A DNA stretch of 64,000 nucleotides from Larix kaempferi (lineage: Eukaryota > Streptophyta > Pinopsida > Pinales > Pinaceae), in contig BSBM01000643.1 of NCBI GenBank assembly GCA_027924585.1, positions 17,594,501-17,658,500 on the forward strand, in the 5' to 3' direction. Below are positions 43,737-55,500 of the stretch, one piece after another. The notes below the pieces were generated by a model. That model did not search any database. It was given only the letters and a program-made list of their open reading frames with translations, and was not told the DNA's origin. The position numbers and the translations under genes are program-made. Position 1 is the stretch's first letter. Each line of letters begins with the position of its first letter.

Positions 43737-45762
43737 TGTAATGTCGCTTATTAGGAATTTTATTAAAATTGCAATTTTCCACTTTTTTCCTTGGTTCGAC
43801 CTTTGACTAGTTTCGATCTCTAGGTCCCAAATTTGCCCCAAATGATCCCAAATCTTCTGAGAAGGTATATGAATGATATTAGAACATAAATATGTGTTTC
43901 AGGGATGCCTTTGTACCTTTAAAACACTTCTGCAAATACTCTTTCAATTCTGGTCAATGTAGGTAACTTTACTAGTGATTTCCCTTTGACTAGTATTGGT
44001 CTCTAGGTCTCAAATTGACTCCAAATGCCTTCAAATATTCAAGGAAGGTTTATGAATGATATTATGAATTGAATATGATGTTCAGGGATAACATATGGCC
44101 ACCAAAAGACCTCTGCAAACTCTCTTAAGATTCTGAACCAAGTATGCAATTTTACAAGTAATTTGGGGTTCAAATCCCCCTAAGGTAAGTACTGAAAATG
44201 GCTTCCCAAATGCCTCCCAACCCAATCAAATTTATGAACAGAGGTATGTAATGTGTTAAGTATGTTATTAAGGTCTCATATGCACCATTAATGGTCTATT
44301 AAAACTCTTCTCACCCTCACCCATTCAACTGCAAAAATCACCAATTCGACCCTTGGGGAAATGGCACTATTTCTTCTCCCAATGCAATTAAACTGAGCAA
44401 AAATGCTTCAAATACTCAAGTAAAGGACATGAAAATTGTATAAGACATCCATGGAAATATATTTATCACAAATATATCAGATAATCATCCATTCATTCGA
44501 AATCATCATCAATACATTGGCTCACAACAAGGTAGTGGGGAAATGGCATTGTTCTTCCATTAAAAATGAGATTTATACATTTCTACTTGGAATTTCGACC
44601 TGGAAATTTTTGGAGATGAATAACAGAATATTTACTTCATATTACAAAAGAAATAGGGCATTATAAGATCCCCCAAAAAGTACAATAGCTCACCAAAACC
44701 GCCCTCCCTCAAGGATCAAGAATATGCCATCAAAACGGGAAATGGTTGAAGGAGAGAGCTGCAATAGAAGAAACCATGAGCTTCCCTGTAGCTTACACCT
44801 GCAAATAAAGACTCCATTAAATCTCCAAATGAAAGTTCTGAATGGCCTTTCCAATTTCCAACTTGGATGGGAATCTTTCACCCTCGAAATTGGCTAAGGC
44901 AAGAAACTAGTCATCCACTAGCTCTCCCTCTTCACAAATGCAATTGCAAATTCTACAAATGATCAAAAGCTGGTTTCATTCTTTTTTATTGACATTTATA
45001 AACTTCCAATGTCCTCCATGGGTCGAATTCCTTCCAAGATACTCATGCCAACTCAAGTTGGTAAGAGATTCCAAAGAATGCCACTTGTACAACAATTCCT
45101 AGTCTCCCACTTCCACCAAATCACATGTGGAAGCATCTTAGCTTCCCTAACACCCTTGAGCGCCCTCTTGGAGTCTATTTTTAGCCCTGACATGTCATAT
45201 ATGTCATATGTCAGCTTTCAGGTCTGATTTGTGTCATAGGTGTCATAGCATCTTCATCATTGTTGTCATAGAGCTAGGGAATCTAGCCCAAGTGTCTCAC
45301 TAGCTCCAAATTGCCTCTTCCTCTTCCATGGGAGTTACTCTTCCTCTATATTTCGACCTTGGATGATTCATGCAATGAATAATACCTTTTGGACTCCCCC
45401 AAGTATGTTACCATTCACCTTGAATTCGAATTGGTGAGAGAATGATGCCAAGTGTAGTGGGGAAATCTAGCCATATGTGGGTCCCACTTCCTCCATGTGT
45501 CTTCATGATGAAATGCCACTTTGATTTTCACTTCTATATATTTATTTAGCTCATTTATTAAATATTTATTCCATTCTAATGTTCAAACATCATTTATTAT
45601 CCCCATTATTCCAAATCCCAAAGCTTCCACCCCAAACCTAGGAAACTAGTAATTTTCCTCCTTGGCAATTATTTGACCTTTAGGATCAATTTGACAAACT
45701 CTAATGAATAGGGCCAATGTGATTAGGCCATTGTGACCCAATACCAAATTTGGGACATGACA
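43737..45762 (-). repeat. 3' LTR of element E
   Basis: In plus orientation TGTAATGTCGCTTATTAGG to TTTGGGACATGACA. The ends are inverted: TGTAATGTCCC (in the other LTR) and the complement of GGGACATGACA. Same family as the solo LTR at 23829-25855. Confidence 0.95.
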
Positions 45763-45781
45763 AATCCTCCCTTCCCAATAT
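45763..45781 (-). other. polypurine tract of element E
   Basis: Minus strand: ATTGGGAAGGGAGGATT immediately before the 3' LTR start TGTCATGTCCC. Confidence 0.85.
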
Positions 45782-46030
45782 TGCTTATCCTCAAGCAATT
45801 TTAAACATGGGTGTTGAAGAACCTGCTTTCTGTGTAATTCTTTGAAGTTGCCATTGAATTGCCCAACCTTGAGTCTTTGGGTTTCCATGAAGATTTTAGA
45901 GAGGAACCACCATGCTTGCTGCTGCACTACTCTGATAAAAATCACTTTATTAAGTGGGGAAATCCATCTCCCATACTGCTTGTTTCCCCAAAAAATTTGA
46001 AACCAATGAGATAAAAATTATTCCAGGGTC

Positions 46031-48073
46031 TCATTGCTTGTATTGCACCCCAATAATTAAGAGTGCTCTCCAACCCACACCATTAGTTAAGAGGATTCCT
46101 GGATCCCATTTTCTTGTATGCATCCTTCCAAACATCATGAGTACCAAATATATATCATCAAAGTACATAACAACATAATGAAAATGTACATCAAGGATAT
46201 GTTTCATCAAAGAGTCATGAAAGTGCTTATACCTCCAAGCAAGTAGACCACCATTTTCCAAGTGCATATAATCTTCAAGTGACCAATCAAATCTGCTCCA
46301 ATGACATAGGTGAGGATCCCATCTCCTATAATGCTGCTCCAAAAGGATGTGATATGCTCCAAAATATTCAACCATGTATTCTTTCATCCAAGAAGTGAAT
46401 GAAGAATCTCCACTAAAATCTGAACCAAATAATGAGCAGAAAAAACAAGGAGACTTCAAATGACTCAAAGAAATCTCACCCATACATCCATGAATGTGAG
46501 AATCATAAAGATGTAACAAAGTATGTGGCTGCCAACAAAAATGTTCTCCCATCATAAATCTATTCACCCAAGTGTTGGATGAAGTTCCTCTAACATCAAA
46601 TGAACCCAGTGTTGAGCAAGAAAAACCATGAGTCTTCAAGTGACTCAAATCCATATCATAGGTGCATCCATGTAGATGTGAATCATCATAAAGTGACAAA
46701 TTATGCTGCTGCAAATGTGAATAAGAATGTGCTCCAACCATGTCATCATAAAAGTTAAATCTAGGAGTTCCATACTCCTCATGTGGCACCATCAAAAAGA
46801 ACCCTTTCACCCATACTTCATTGAGACTAATGTTGCAAAACATGGAATTGTAGGATGTAGGAGAATGAACCAAATCACCCAAATGATCAAAAAGTGCAGA
46901 AGTTTCATCATGGGAAGGATCCATGTGGGTAGTATCATGCAGCTCCTTCAAAAGTGGGAAACCTTTGTCATAGATTGGTTCCCATGTAGAGGAATCATGC
47001 TCTTCTTTAAAAATTGCATAAGCTTCATCAAGAGACAATTCAAGTTCCTCTTCCACCACATCAAGTGTTTGGATATCTTCAAGTTCATCTTCAAACACAT
47101 TAAGCACATTCAAATTTTCACATTTCTCATGATCCACCATGTCATGAGAATCCTCCAAACAATCTACCATTTGACAATCTGAAACATAGGAGGAAAAACA
47201 AGTATCTTGCAACTTTTCAAGAAGTTGCTCATTTTGAATTGTGAGCTTATGAATATCCTCATTATTCTTCAAGTATGCATCATGTAACAATTCATTAAGC
47301 TCAAACAAATGGTTTCTATCAAAAAGCAAAGACATGAAATTACCTTTGATGTGGCACATTGCTCTTTGAATCTTCTCCATGTCTTCAATGAAGGATGTTT
47401 CCTCCAATGAAGCAGCTCTCCAACAAGAATTTGACACCAATGCTTGAGTGTCATGGAGAATGCTGAGGGACTCTTGGATATTCTTTTCATTCATCTTTAA
47501 GGACCCTTCAAGAAAATGAGGCTCTTGCAAATTAACCTCCTCATCTTCTTCATTTTTGCTTGGACCAACTTCATGAAGCTCAAGTGGTGATGGGGAAGTT
47601 GATCTTGGTTCTTCTTCAACTGCTACAAGGTCTTCATTATCATGCTTAATGGAACTTGGGCTTGTAGCAACACTTTCAAAAGTGATCTCTATGTCACCAA
47701 TATAGAGGTGTGAGCACCCATCAGTAGGTACTCCTTCATAATTTAAGCATCCATCAGTAGATGCTCTTTGGTTCATGTCTAAGCTAGAAGGTGTCTCGAA
47801 TTGATCTTCCGTATTTTCAATAGAATTTTCTTTATGATCTTGTGATGTCTCTTTCTTTTGCTCCTTCAAGCAAGCTGATGCATTTTGCCCCTTGGTTTTC
47901 TTAAAATCAATAATTTTTTCCACAAGTTCGATAGAAAACAATTCGAATCCTTCCCTAGTCATAGTTTCCTCAAAAAAATTGCTCTTCTTCTCCTACTTTT
48001 TTTTTTTTTCCTCTTCAACAAAAGCACTTTTGGTTTCAATATCTAATGGTGGTACCTGAATTCTTGTCCTCAT
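46031..48073 (-). pseudogene. element E ORF: 680-codon protein of unknown family
   Basis: From the Met at 47962 the frame is open for 643 codons. In the same frame it extends upstream through EEEKKKKK (an A-run) and one TAG (47993-47995) to a Met at 48073 (MRTRIQVPPLDIETKSAFVE), 33 bp after the PBS, which I take as the original start. Numbered from 47962: acidic and Ser-rich to about 160; a helical, possibly coiled-coil segment at 190-255; acidic 260-325; an internal duplication, residues 424-475 versus 485-535 (LYDDSHLHGC...DLSHLKTHGFSCS and LYDSHIHGC...SLSHLKSPCFFCS); a Trp-rich C-terminus with RWDPH and KWDPGI. No zinc knuckle, protease or RT motif is present. It might be a highly diverged Gag, but I cannot show that. 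Confidence 0.7.
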
Positions 48074-48105
48074 GAATATTAGACCACATCAGGTGCCAAG
48101 ATCAT

Positions 48106-48118
48106 GCTCTGATACCAC
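48106..48118 (-). other. PBS of element E
   Basis: TGGTATCAGAGC on the minus strand, one base after the LTR end CATTACA. It is a perfect initiator-tRNA-type PBS, and this helped fix the element's orientation. Confidence 0.95.
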
Positions 48119-50144
48119 TGTAATGTCCCTTATTAGGAATTTTATTAAAATTGCAATTTTCCACTTTTTTCCTTGGTTCGACCTTTGACTAGTTTCGATC
48201 TCTAGGTCCCAAATTTGCCCCAAATGATCCCAAATATTCTGAGAAGGTATATGAATGATATTAGAACATAAATATGTGTTTCAGGGATTCCTTTGTACCT
48301 TTAAAACACTTCTGCAAATACTCTTTCAATTCTGGTCAATGTAGGTAACTTTACTAGTGATTTCCCTTTGACTAGTATTGGTCTCTAGGTCTCAAATTGA
48401 CTCCAAATGCCTTCAAATCTTAAAGGAAGGTTTATGAATGATATTATGAATTGAATATGATGTTCAGGGATAACATATGGCCACCAAAAGACCTCTGCAA
48501 ACTCTCTTAAGATTCTGAACCAAGTATGCAATTTTACAAGTAATTTGGGGTTCAAATCCCCCTAAGGTAAGTACTGAAAATGGCTTCCCAAATGCCTCCC
48601 AACCCAATCAAATTTATGAACAGAGGTATGTAATGTGTTAAGTATGTTATTAAGGTCTCATATGCACCATTAATGGTTTATTACAACTCTTCTCACCCTC
48701 ACCCATTCAACTGCAAAAATCACCAATTCGACCCTTGGGGAAATGGCACTATTTCTTCTCCCAATGCAATTAAACTGATAAAAAATGCTTCAAATGCTCA
48801 AGTAAAGGACATGAAACTTGTATAATACATACATGGAAATATATTTATCACAAATATATCAGATAATCATCCATTCATTCAAAATCATCATCAATACATT
48901 GGCTCACAACAAGGTAGTGGGGAAATGGCATTGTTCTTCCATTAAAAATGAGATTTATACATTTCTAATTGGAATTTCGACCTGAAAATTTTTGGATATG
49001 AAGAACAGAGTATTTACTTCATATTACAAAAGAAATGGGGCATTATAAGCTCCCCCAAAAAGTACAATAGCTCACCAAAAACGCCCTCCCTCAAGGATCA
49101 AGAATATGCCATCAAAACTGGAAATGGTTGAAGGAGAGAGCTGCAATAGAAGAAACCATGAGATGCCCTGTAGCTTACACCTACAAATAAAGACTCCATT
49201 AAAGATCCAAATGAAAGTTCTGAATGGCCTTTCCAATTGCCAACTTGGATGGGAATCTTTCACCCTCGAAATTGGCTAAGGCAAGAAACTAGTCATCCAC
49301 TAGCTCTCCCTCTTCACAAATGCAATTGAAAATTCTACAAATGATCAAAAGCTGGTTTCATTCTTTTTTATTGACATTTATAAACTTCCAATGTCCTCCA
49401 TGGGTCGAATTCCTTCCAAGAGACTCATGCCAACTCAAGTTGGGAAGAGATTCCAAAGAATGCCACTTGTACAACAATTCCTAGTCTCCCACTTCCACCA
49501 AATCACATGTGGAAGCATCTTAGCTGCCCTAACACCCTTGAGCGTCCTCTTGGAGTCTATTTTTAGCCCTGACATGTCATATATGTCATATGTCAGCCTT
49601 CAGGTCTGATTTGTGTCATAGGTGTCATAGCATCTTCATCATTGTTGTCATAGAGCTAGGGAATCTAGCCCAAGTGTCTCACTAGCTCCAAATTGCCTCT
49701 TCCTCTTCCATGGGAGTTACTCTTCCTCTATATTTCGACCTTGGATGATTCATGCAATGAATAATACCTTTTGGACTCCCCCAAGTATGTTACCATTCAC
49801 CTTTAATTCGAATTGGTGAGAGAATGATGCCAAGTGTAGTGGGGAAATCTAGCCATATGTGGGTCCCACTTCCTCCATGTGTCTTCATGATGAAATGCCA
49901 CTTTGATTTTCACTTCTATATATTTATTTAGCTCATTTATTAAATATTTATTCCATTCTAATGTTCAAACATCATTTATTATCCCCATTATTCCAAATCC
50001 CAAAGCTTCCACCCCAAACCTAGGAAACTAGTAATTTTCCTCCTTGGCAATTATTTGACCTTTAGCATCAATTTGACAAACTCTAATGAATAGGGCCAAT
50101 GTGATTAGGCCATTGTGACCCAATACCAAATTTGGGACATGACA
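48119..50144 (-). repeat. 5' LTR of element E
   Basis: 2026 bp, collinear with 43737-45762 with no net length change. Right flank AAATC completes the TSD. Confidence 0.95.
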
Positions 50145-50568
50145 AAATCACAATCCATCAAAGACATTTGACAAATTATAACATAAGAGATAGCTGAAGA
50201 ATACTGACTGTGTATTAAGGCCTGCAAAGCATTACATAGTTTGCAACAACAGAGCATCTCCAGTCTTTTTTGGCGATTTTGTCCCCTCACCATCCATCCC
50301 TTGGTATGAGATCTAAAACCCTTTAAATAATAATTACAAAGTAATAAATCAAGATCAAATCTCCCACAGAGAAGGGATAGTCAAAACTAAATTATCCTAA
50401 AAATGGCCAAGAAAAGACTGCTTCTTGGCCTAAAACATGTAACAATCCTTACACATAGGAATAATAAACCAATTCGGATCCCAAAACCGGACATCATACA
50501 GTATTTGAAAGATTACGCCATATGTTTTCAAGAGAATCCTTCTGTAAGCTGAGGAGAATCCAAATAAA

Positions 50569-50967
50569 TCATGAGCCGTTGATGATCACTGGCAAAAGAA
50601 CGATGAAATCTTCCCTAGATTTGCGAGAACCAAAGATTTCTTCAAATGCCGAAAAATCAGCTAACAAATCATCCTTAGAAGGAATTGTGGGACACACAGG
50701 TGGCAAGTTGATGATTAGGTCCCGAACAATTGTATTATCTTGATTAGCATATTCTTTATCACCCTTCTTGTGCTTGTTGAAAAGGAGTCGTTCATATGTG
50801 AGTTGAATCATGTCATCTTCCTCTTCACTATATGTGCTATCATCAGAAACATTCACATCGAATGGTACAGGAACAAGTTCAGAGTATTCCACTGGCTGAG
50901 GCTCTTTCTCAACAGAATGCTTGATAGCAATGCCTGAAACTCTCTGCATTTTACTTACAACATGCAA
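50569..50967 (-). other. 132-codon ORF inside the gypsy-F LTR
   Basis: MHVVSKMQRVSGIAIKHSVE, EEEDDMIQLTYERLLFNKHK, NLPPVCPTIPSKDDLLADFS, AFEEIFGSRKSREDF. Acidic and hydrophilic, with no recognisable domain. Long LTRs can contain chance ORFs, so coding is uncertain; amino-acid composition looks more protein-like than most chance frames here. Confidence 0.3.
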
Positions 50968-51474
50968 TTGTTAGCAGAGATATTAAAACATCAACCCGAA
51001 GTTTGCATATATCATCGTAAACTAATAGATCATTCATAATGACCCTTATAGGAAATAAAAACCATGGGATTTGATATCAATTGAGTGTGACTAATTGGCA
51101 TGATTGCACATCTACGATGTGCAGATTGCAATTAACGTTTTTGCGAGTGAAAAATCAGTCAGTCATGCATCAATTGAAACTTGGCACAAGATTGTGATAG
51201 TTTTTCATAATAACACATGCAATTAACAGTCAAATCTCAGAGTTTTAATCATTAAGCAATTATTGGATTCAAGGACTTCATGTCTGATCAAGCATAACGC
51301 AGAAAAAAACGGGATCAATGGTAAAAAATGACGAACCAAGCACCAAAAATATAAAATTGAAATCATTCTGCTAGATGCAATCATGGCCATCGGATCATTG
51401 TATATCAACGGTCGGGATGCGGGATGTGGGATGCCAAGTGCGGGCACTCGTTATTTGTGAATATGTACATCCTT

Positions 51475-51825
51475 TCCGCAGTCCGCAATCTGCAAATGTG
51501 GGTTGCGGGTCGCAGAACACAAAACACAATGTGCGGTCAAAGTACTTCCCGCATCCTGCAATTGTGGGTTGCGGGAAGTATAAACTACTTTTTATTAAAA
51601 AGGGTCTTTCTGCATCCCGCAATCCGCAAATTTGTGGGTTGTGGGTTGCAGGAAGAAAACTTACGTGCAATTTTGTAAAAACCTCTTTCTGCATCTCCCA
51701 ATCCGCAATTTGTGGGTTGTAGGTTGCGGAAGGAAAAACTTTGAATGTGAAACAAAGAGTCCACAATCTGCAATCCGCAACTTGTGGGTTGCGGGTTGCA
51801 GGTTGCGGGATGGTCGAAATTTTAG
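51475..51825. repeat. array of five imperfect palindromes in the gypsy-F LTR
   Basis: Each unit pairs CCCGCAATCCGCAA-like sequence with TTGTGGGTTGCGGG-like sequence over a short loop. Examples: CCGCAATCTGCAAATG-TGGG at 51484, CCCGCATCCTGCAATTGTGG at 51549, CCCGCAATCCGCAAATTTGT at 51616, CCCAATCCGCAATTTGTGG at 51697, TGCAATCCGCAACTTGTGGG at 51769. Spacing is about 65-80 bp. Overlapping ORFs on both strands arise from this symmetry. Confidence 0.8.
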
Positions 51826-52439
51826 CCCAAAAAAACTTATTTCTGCAAATGATAAAAACACACTAAAAAATGCATAATTTCAAGAAGGAAAATTTATTAA
51901 CTTAATTAAATGAAATCAAAGGCAGGAAAATGAATGCGAAACAGGCTAAACAACCCCAAAAATTGATTAAGTTATTCTTTGATGTGGAATTGGGGCTCCC
52001 ATATTTTGGATAAAACATGGGATCTATTGTACCTACAACAAATGGCAAATGGCTGGGAAGAACCAATTATCTCTGTAAATGAAACCCTTAGTTATAAGGA
52101 AGATATGCCAACCAACTCATTTTCACCCTGCAATCTACAAAATGATCTCATGAAAACACAATCAAAACAACAGAGTTAGTCATATGATCAATACATTCCC
52201 ATCCAAAACCAATTAATTATAATATTTAATCTAGTAAGGTAGTCTGGGAGCAAAACAGAAATCCTATACCTGTATGTAATCATGGAAGGGAAGATTTATG
52301 ATTAACCATTAGAATAAACTCAGAGCCATTATGGATTACAATACATGGATCACCTTGGGTTTTATTAATTATTTATTTATGTACATGTATATTTCCTTCT
52401 TCTTTTTCTAAATAAATAAGACTTCTGCTAATATAAGGT

Positions 52440-52960
52440 CATTTCCCTGACTTGGTGATCAGATGCTGGAAATGCCATTCACAAACCCGATTTGGAATTT
52501 GAACAAGCTAGCTCAGTCAAGAGACTCCTTGTCTTTCAGTTTTCTAAGCTGAAAGCAATTAGCATGGCTTGGTGACCATAGGTGGTAATTCTAGTCCAAA
52601 ATGAGATCCATGATCATGGTAGGGCTGGCTTGTGATAAGACCCCCCTTATCCTTATATACAACAAACCATCTTATAAGAAAGAAATTTTTTATTAATGTA
52701 TAGATTACAAGAAACTACCATGGCTTGGTGACCACATGACAGCAATGTTACTCACTAATGCTTTGCAGATCATGAATGGACTGACCTGTGATAGGATCTT
52801 CCATCTTCCAACCAGAGCTGAAAGTCATCTCCCAAGTTTGGTATCTTGATGTGGAGATGTCATTCTACTCAAACATCTATGAACATAATGGGATAGCTCT
52901 CAATGAGACCCCCCATCTTGTAATCTACTTTCATTGAAATAAATTATTATCAAAGTGATC
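52440..52960. repeat. diverged direct repeats in the gypsy-F LTR
   Basis: The phrase CATGGCTTGGTGACCA occurs at about 52563 and 52719, each followed by similar sequence (CTGTGATAGGA/CTTGTGATAAGACCCCCC), and GAGACCCCCCATCTTG follows at 52906. Unit length is about 155-170 bp and copies are quite diverged. Confidence 0.6.
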
Positions 52961-53365
52961 AAAATGACATCCAGAACAGATAAGTTTAACCAGGCTATGA
53001 GAGATTATGCCATTTACTCATGAAACACAAGGTAAAAAACTCTAGTTTTCTCTTCAACTTCAATTAGTCAGACCAATATTTAAAAGATGTCGATGATAGT
53101 GGGAAGATATCGATCAAGGCCCTGCAAAAATTGATTGTTTGATTCCATGAAGAGCATTTTTCTGACATAGGTTGAATGGAAAAGAAGCTGGCATACTACC
53201 TGAAAACTTCAGATTGTATTAGTCTCAGAGAAACACTGATCAACAACCTTTTCCAAATGTGCAGACTTATTAAAATAAAATAATCATAAGTAGAAGAAAA
53301 TCAATTAAATCCAAAATCAAAGAAACAAACCACACTTTATGTACAAGTGGACCAACATGCTCTCC

Positions 53366-54600
53366 TCAAACGAAGTACTTCTTGACTAGCTCGACATTCA
53401 CTAGGTAGGTTTCTGAAGAACCTTCCAGTGTTTGTAACAGGACAATACCAGGACCAATATTTTCTGTAACAATGAAAGATCCTAGCCATAAGCGTTGGAA
53501 CTTAGTGTAATCATTTTTGTCCTTATGTTGCTTGTCCCATTTTAGAACTAAGACCCCCATAGAGAATTCCTTGTCAGATGAAGACTTCTCACCGAACCAC
53601 CTCTTCACAAGCTGTTGATGTTGACACAACTTGTTTTTAGACTTTTCCCTGTCCTCTTCTAGTTTGAGTAATGTATCAATTATGTGCTAGAGTGGGGAAG
53701 AGTCATCTTCCTGCACATCCTGTGCTAGCTGTAGCGAAGGGATCATGAGGTTGGTTGGTAAGACAGCCTCCTTTCCATAAACTAAATAGTAAGGGGGGTT
53801 TCCAATGGTCGTTTTAGGAGTGACGCGGTCTTCCCAAAGAGCATTGTATAATGGAATGTGCCAATTCTTGTGGTGAGTAGCCATTGTCTTCTTTAAGATA
53901 TTAATTAAATTCTTATTAGAAGACTCTACTAATCCGTTTCCCTGTGGATAATAATTGGCAGAAATTTTTTATTTTATATTTTTTTCAAGGGCATATTGAG
54001 TTAATTCAAAAGAGGAGAAGTACGAAGCATTGTCAAACACTAGGAATTCCGGAGCACCAAACCTTGTGACTATCTGACTTTCCAAAAATTAAATTACTTG
54101 GCTTGTGTTCGCGTGTCTAAGAGACACTGCCTCTACCCATCTAGTAAATTACTCTGTAGCTGTCAAAATATACTTGTGTTGCAAGGAAGAAGGAGGATTA
54201 ATAGGTCCGACAAAATCAAGACCCCACTGCTGGAACGGGAATTGAACTATGATTGGCTGCAAGGTAAATGCAGGGTTCTTCATTTTTCCAGCACACTTCT
54301 GACATGGTTCACATCTTCTAGTGTAAGCATAGGTGTCTCTGAAAAAAGTAGGCCAGTAGTAACCCTCTCTTAAGATCTTGTGGGAAGTGGTTTCTCTCGA
54401 AAAATGTCCTCCTGCAGGTCCTACATGAAATTCCAAAAGAATATTCTTAGTTTGAGATCTCTCTAGACATCTAAGGAAAACACCATGTATAAATTGATAT
54501 GGTGCAGCTTTTAATCTTAAGGCTCTGTGTTTTCTAAAGTCAAGGGTTTCAGGATCATACCCATGAATCAAGAAAATTTTAATGTCATAATACCAATTGG
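53366..54600 (-). pseudogene. gypsy-F integrase
   Basis: Coding order: WYYDIKIFLIHGYDPETLDF and RALRLKAAPYQFIHGVFLR, HHCC finger (HVGPAGGHFSRETTSHKIL, CEPCQKCAGK), core QQWGLDFVGPINPPS (Asp), FLVFDNASYFSS (Asp; Phe before it) and YYPQGNGLVESSNKNLINIL (Glu). It continues with NWHIPLYNALWEDRVTPKTT and ends FQRLWLGSFIVTENIGPGIV and LVNVELVKKYFV. DDE residues are kept, but stops (near 54146, 54090, 53970, 53686) interrupt it. This is the C-terminal end of a Tat/Athila-like pol. Confidence 0.9.
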
Positions 54601-55500
54601 ATGCCTGAGTAGTGATAACGTTGACAGAATCCTCGAAGTGTCCTCGATCTGAAGAATGCCAAGCCTCTCTCTGAAGTACTCGAACTTCACCCTGGCTAGT
54701 GGCTTCGTCAGCACATCTGCAATCTGCTCGTCCGTTGCAACATACAGGAGCTTCACAGCTCCTCTCTGCACCATATCCCTGATATAGTGATATTTGATCT
54801 CTATGTGTTTTGACCTGTCATGAAACACTGGGTTCTCGGATAGCTTCACACAACTCTGGTTATCACAAAAGATACCAGTAGCATCCAACGGGAGATCAAA
54901 TAACTCAGACAGTAGCTTCCGTAGCCATACTGCCTCACAACTAGCTGAACAGGCTGCAACATAATCAGCCTCAGCTATACTCAGTGCTACGCAGGACTGC
55001 TTCTGCTAAACCAAGAGATCACACCTGATCCCATATTGAAGCAGCACCCAGATGTGCTCTTCCTATCTGTAGCACTTCCAACCCAATCTGAATCAACATA
55101 ACCTTGTAGGTTAAACTTTTGATTCGCTTCATACTTGAGCCCATAATCCACTATACCCTTCAAGTACCTCAGAACATGCTTTACAGCAACCAAGTGAACA
55201 CTCCTTGGATCCGTCAGGAACTAGCTCAATGTGTTCACCGCAAAGCAAATATCTGGTCTCGTGTTCATCAGGTACATCAAGGACCCAATCATCTGACGAT
55301 ACATAGTGATATCAACTGGCTCAAATGAAGCATCACAAAGAAGCTTCAGATTCGATGCCATAGGTGTGGCCATATCCTTGCAGTCCATCATCCTGAACCT
55401 CTTCAGGATCTCTACTGCAAACTTCCCTTGTCCAAGGAAGATTCCATCACTCTGCCACACCTCCATGCCAAAAAGAAATATTGCATCATCCCCGAGTTCC
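54601..55500 (-). pseudogene. copia-G RNase H and RT C-terminus
   Basis: VWQSDGIFLGQGKFAVEILK, DCKDMATPMASNLKLL, MYRQMIGSLMYLMNTRPDIC, then VAVKHVLRYLKGIVDYGLKY, LQGYVDSDWVGSATDRKSTS (Asp), the AL-IAEADYVAACSAS-type stretch near 54970, GIFCDNQSCVKLSENPVFHD, RSKHIEIKYHYIRDMVQRGA and QIADVLTKPLARVKFEYFRE. Canonical copia RNase H with all acidic residues visible, interrupted by two or three stops. Confidence 0.88.

Larger units (their letters stand above)
43737..50144 (-). mobile_element. element E: non-autonomous LTR element with 2-kb LTRs
   Basis: 6408 bp. Both LTRs are exactly 2026 bp (43737-45762 and 48119-50144). The internal region is 2356 bp with a canonical PBS, a polypurine tract and one long ORF. 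The perfect TSD is AAATC. There is no protease, RT, RNase H or integrase, so mobility must depend on another element. The structure fits the large retrotransposon derivative (LARD) idea, but LARD interiors are usually non-coding. In the first roughly 860 bp I counted about 15 LTR mismatches, so this is one of the youngest insertions here. Confidence 0.93.
50145..53357 (-). repeat. 3' LTR of gypsy-F, U3-side part
   Basis: Resumes after element E and ends ...GTGGACCAACA at 53357. The minus-strand polypurine-like GAGGAGAGCA lies directly right of it. It holds several structures listed separately: a 132-codon ORF, an array of imperfect palindromes and a diverged tandem repeat. Confidence 0.85.

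Noticed and set aside
46727-47182. 151-codon plus-strand ORF
   Set aside because: Antisense shadow of the much longer element E frame.
51475-51825. CRISPR-like array
   Set aside because: Repeats are imperfect palindromes with variable spacing in a plant LTR; there are no unique spacers of constant length and no cas genes.
51375-51877. several overlapping ORFs on both strands (up to 123 codons)
   Set aside because: They arise from the palindromic repeat array, which is symmetric on both strands; translations are repetitive.
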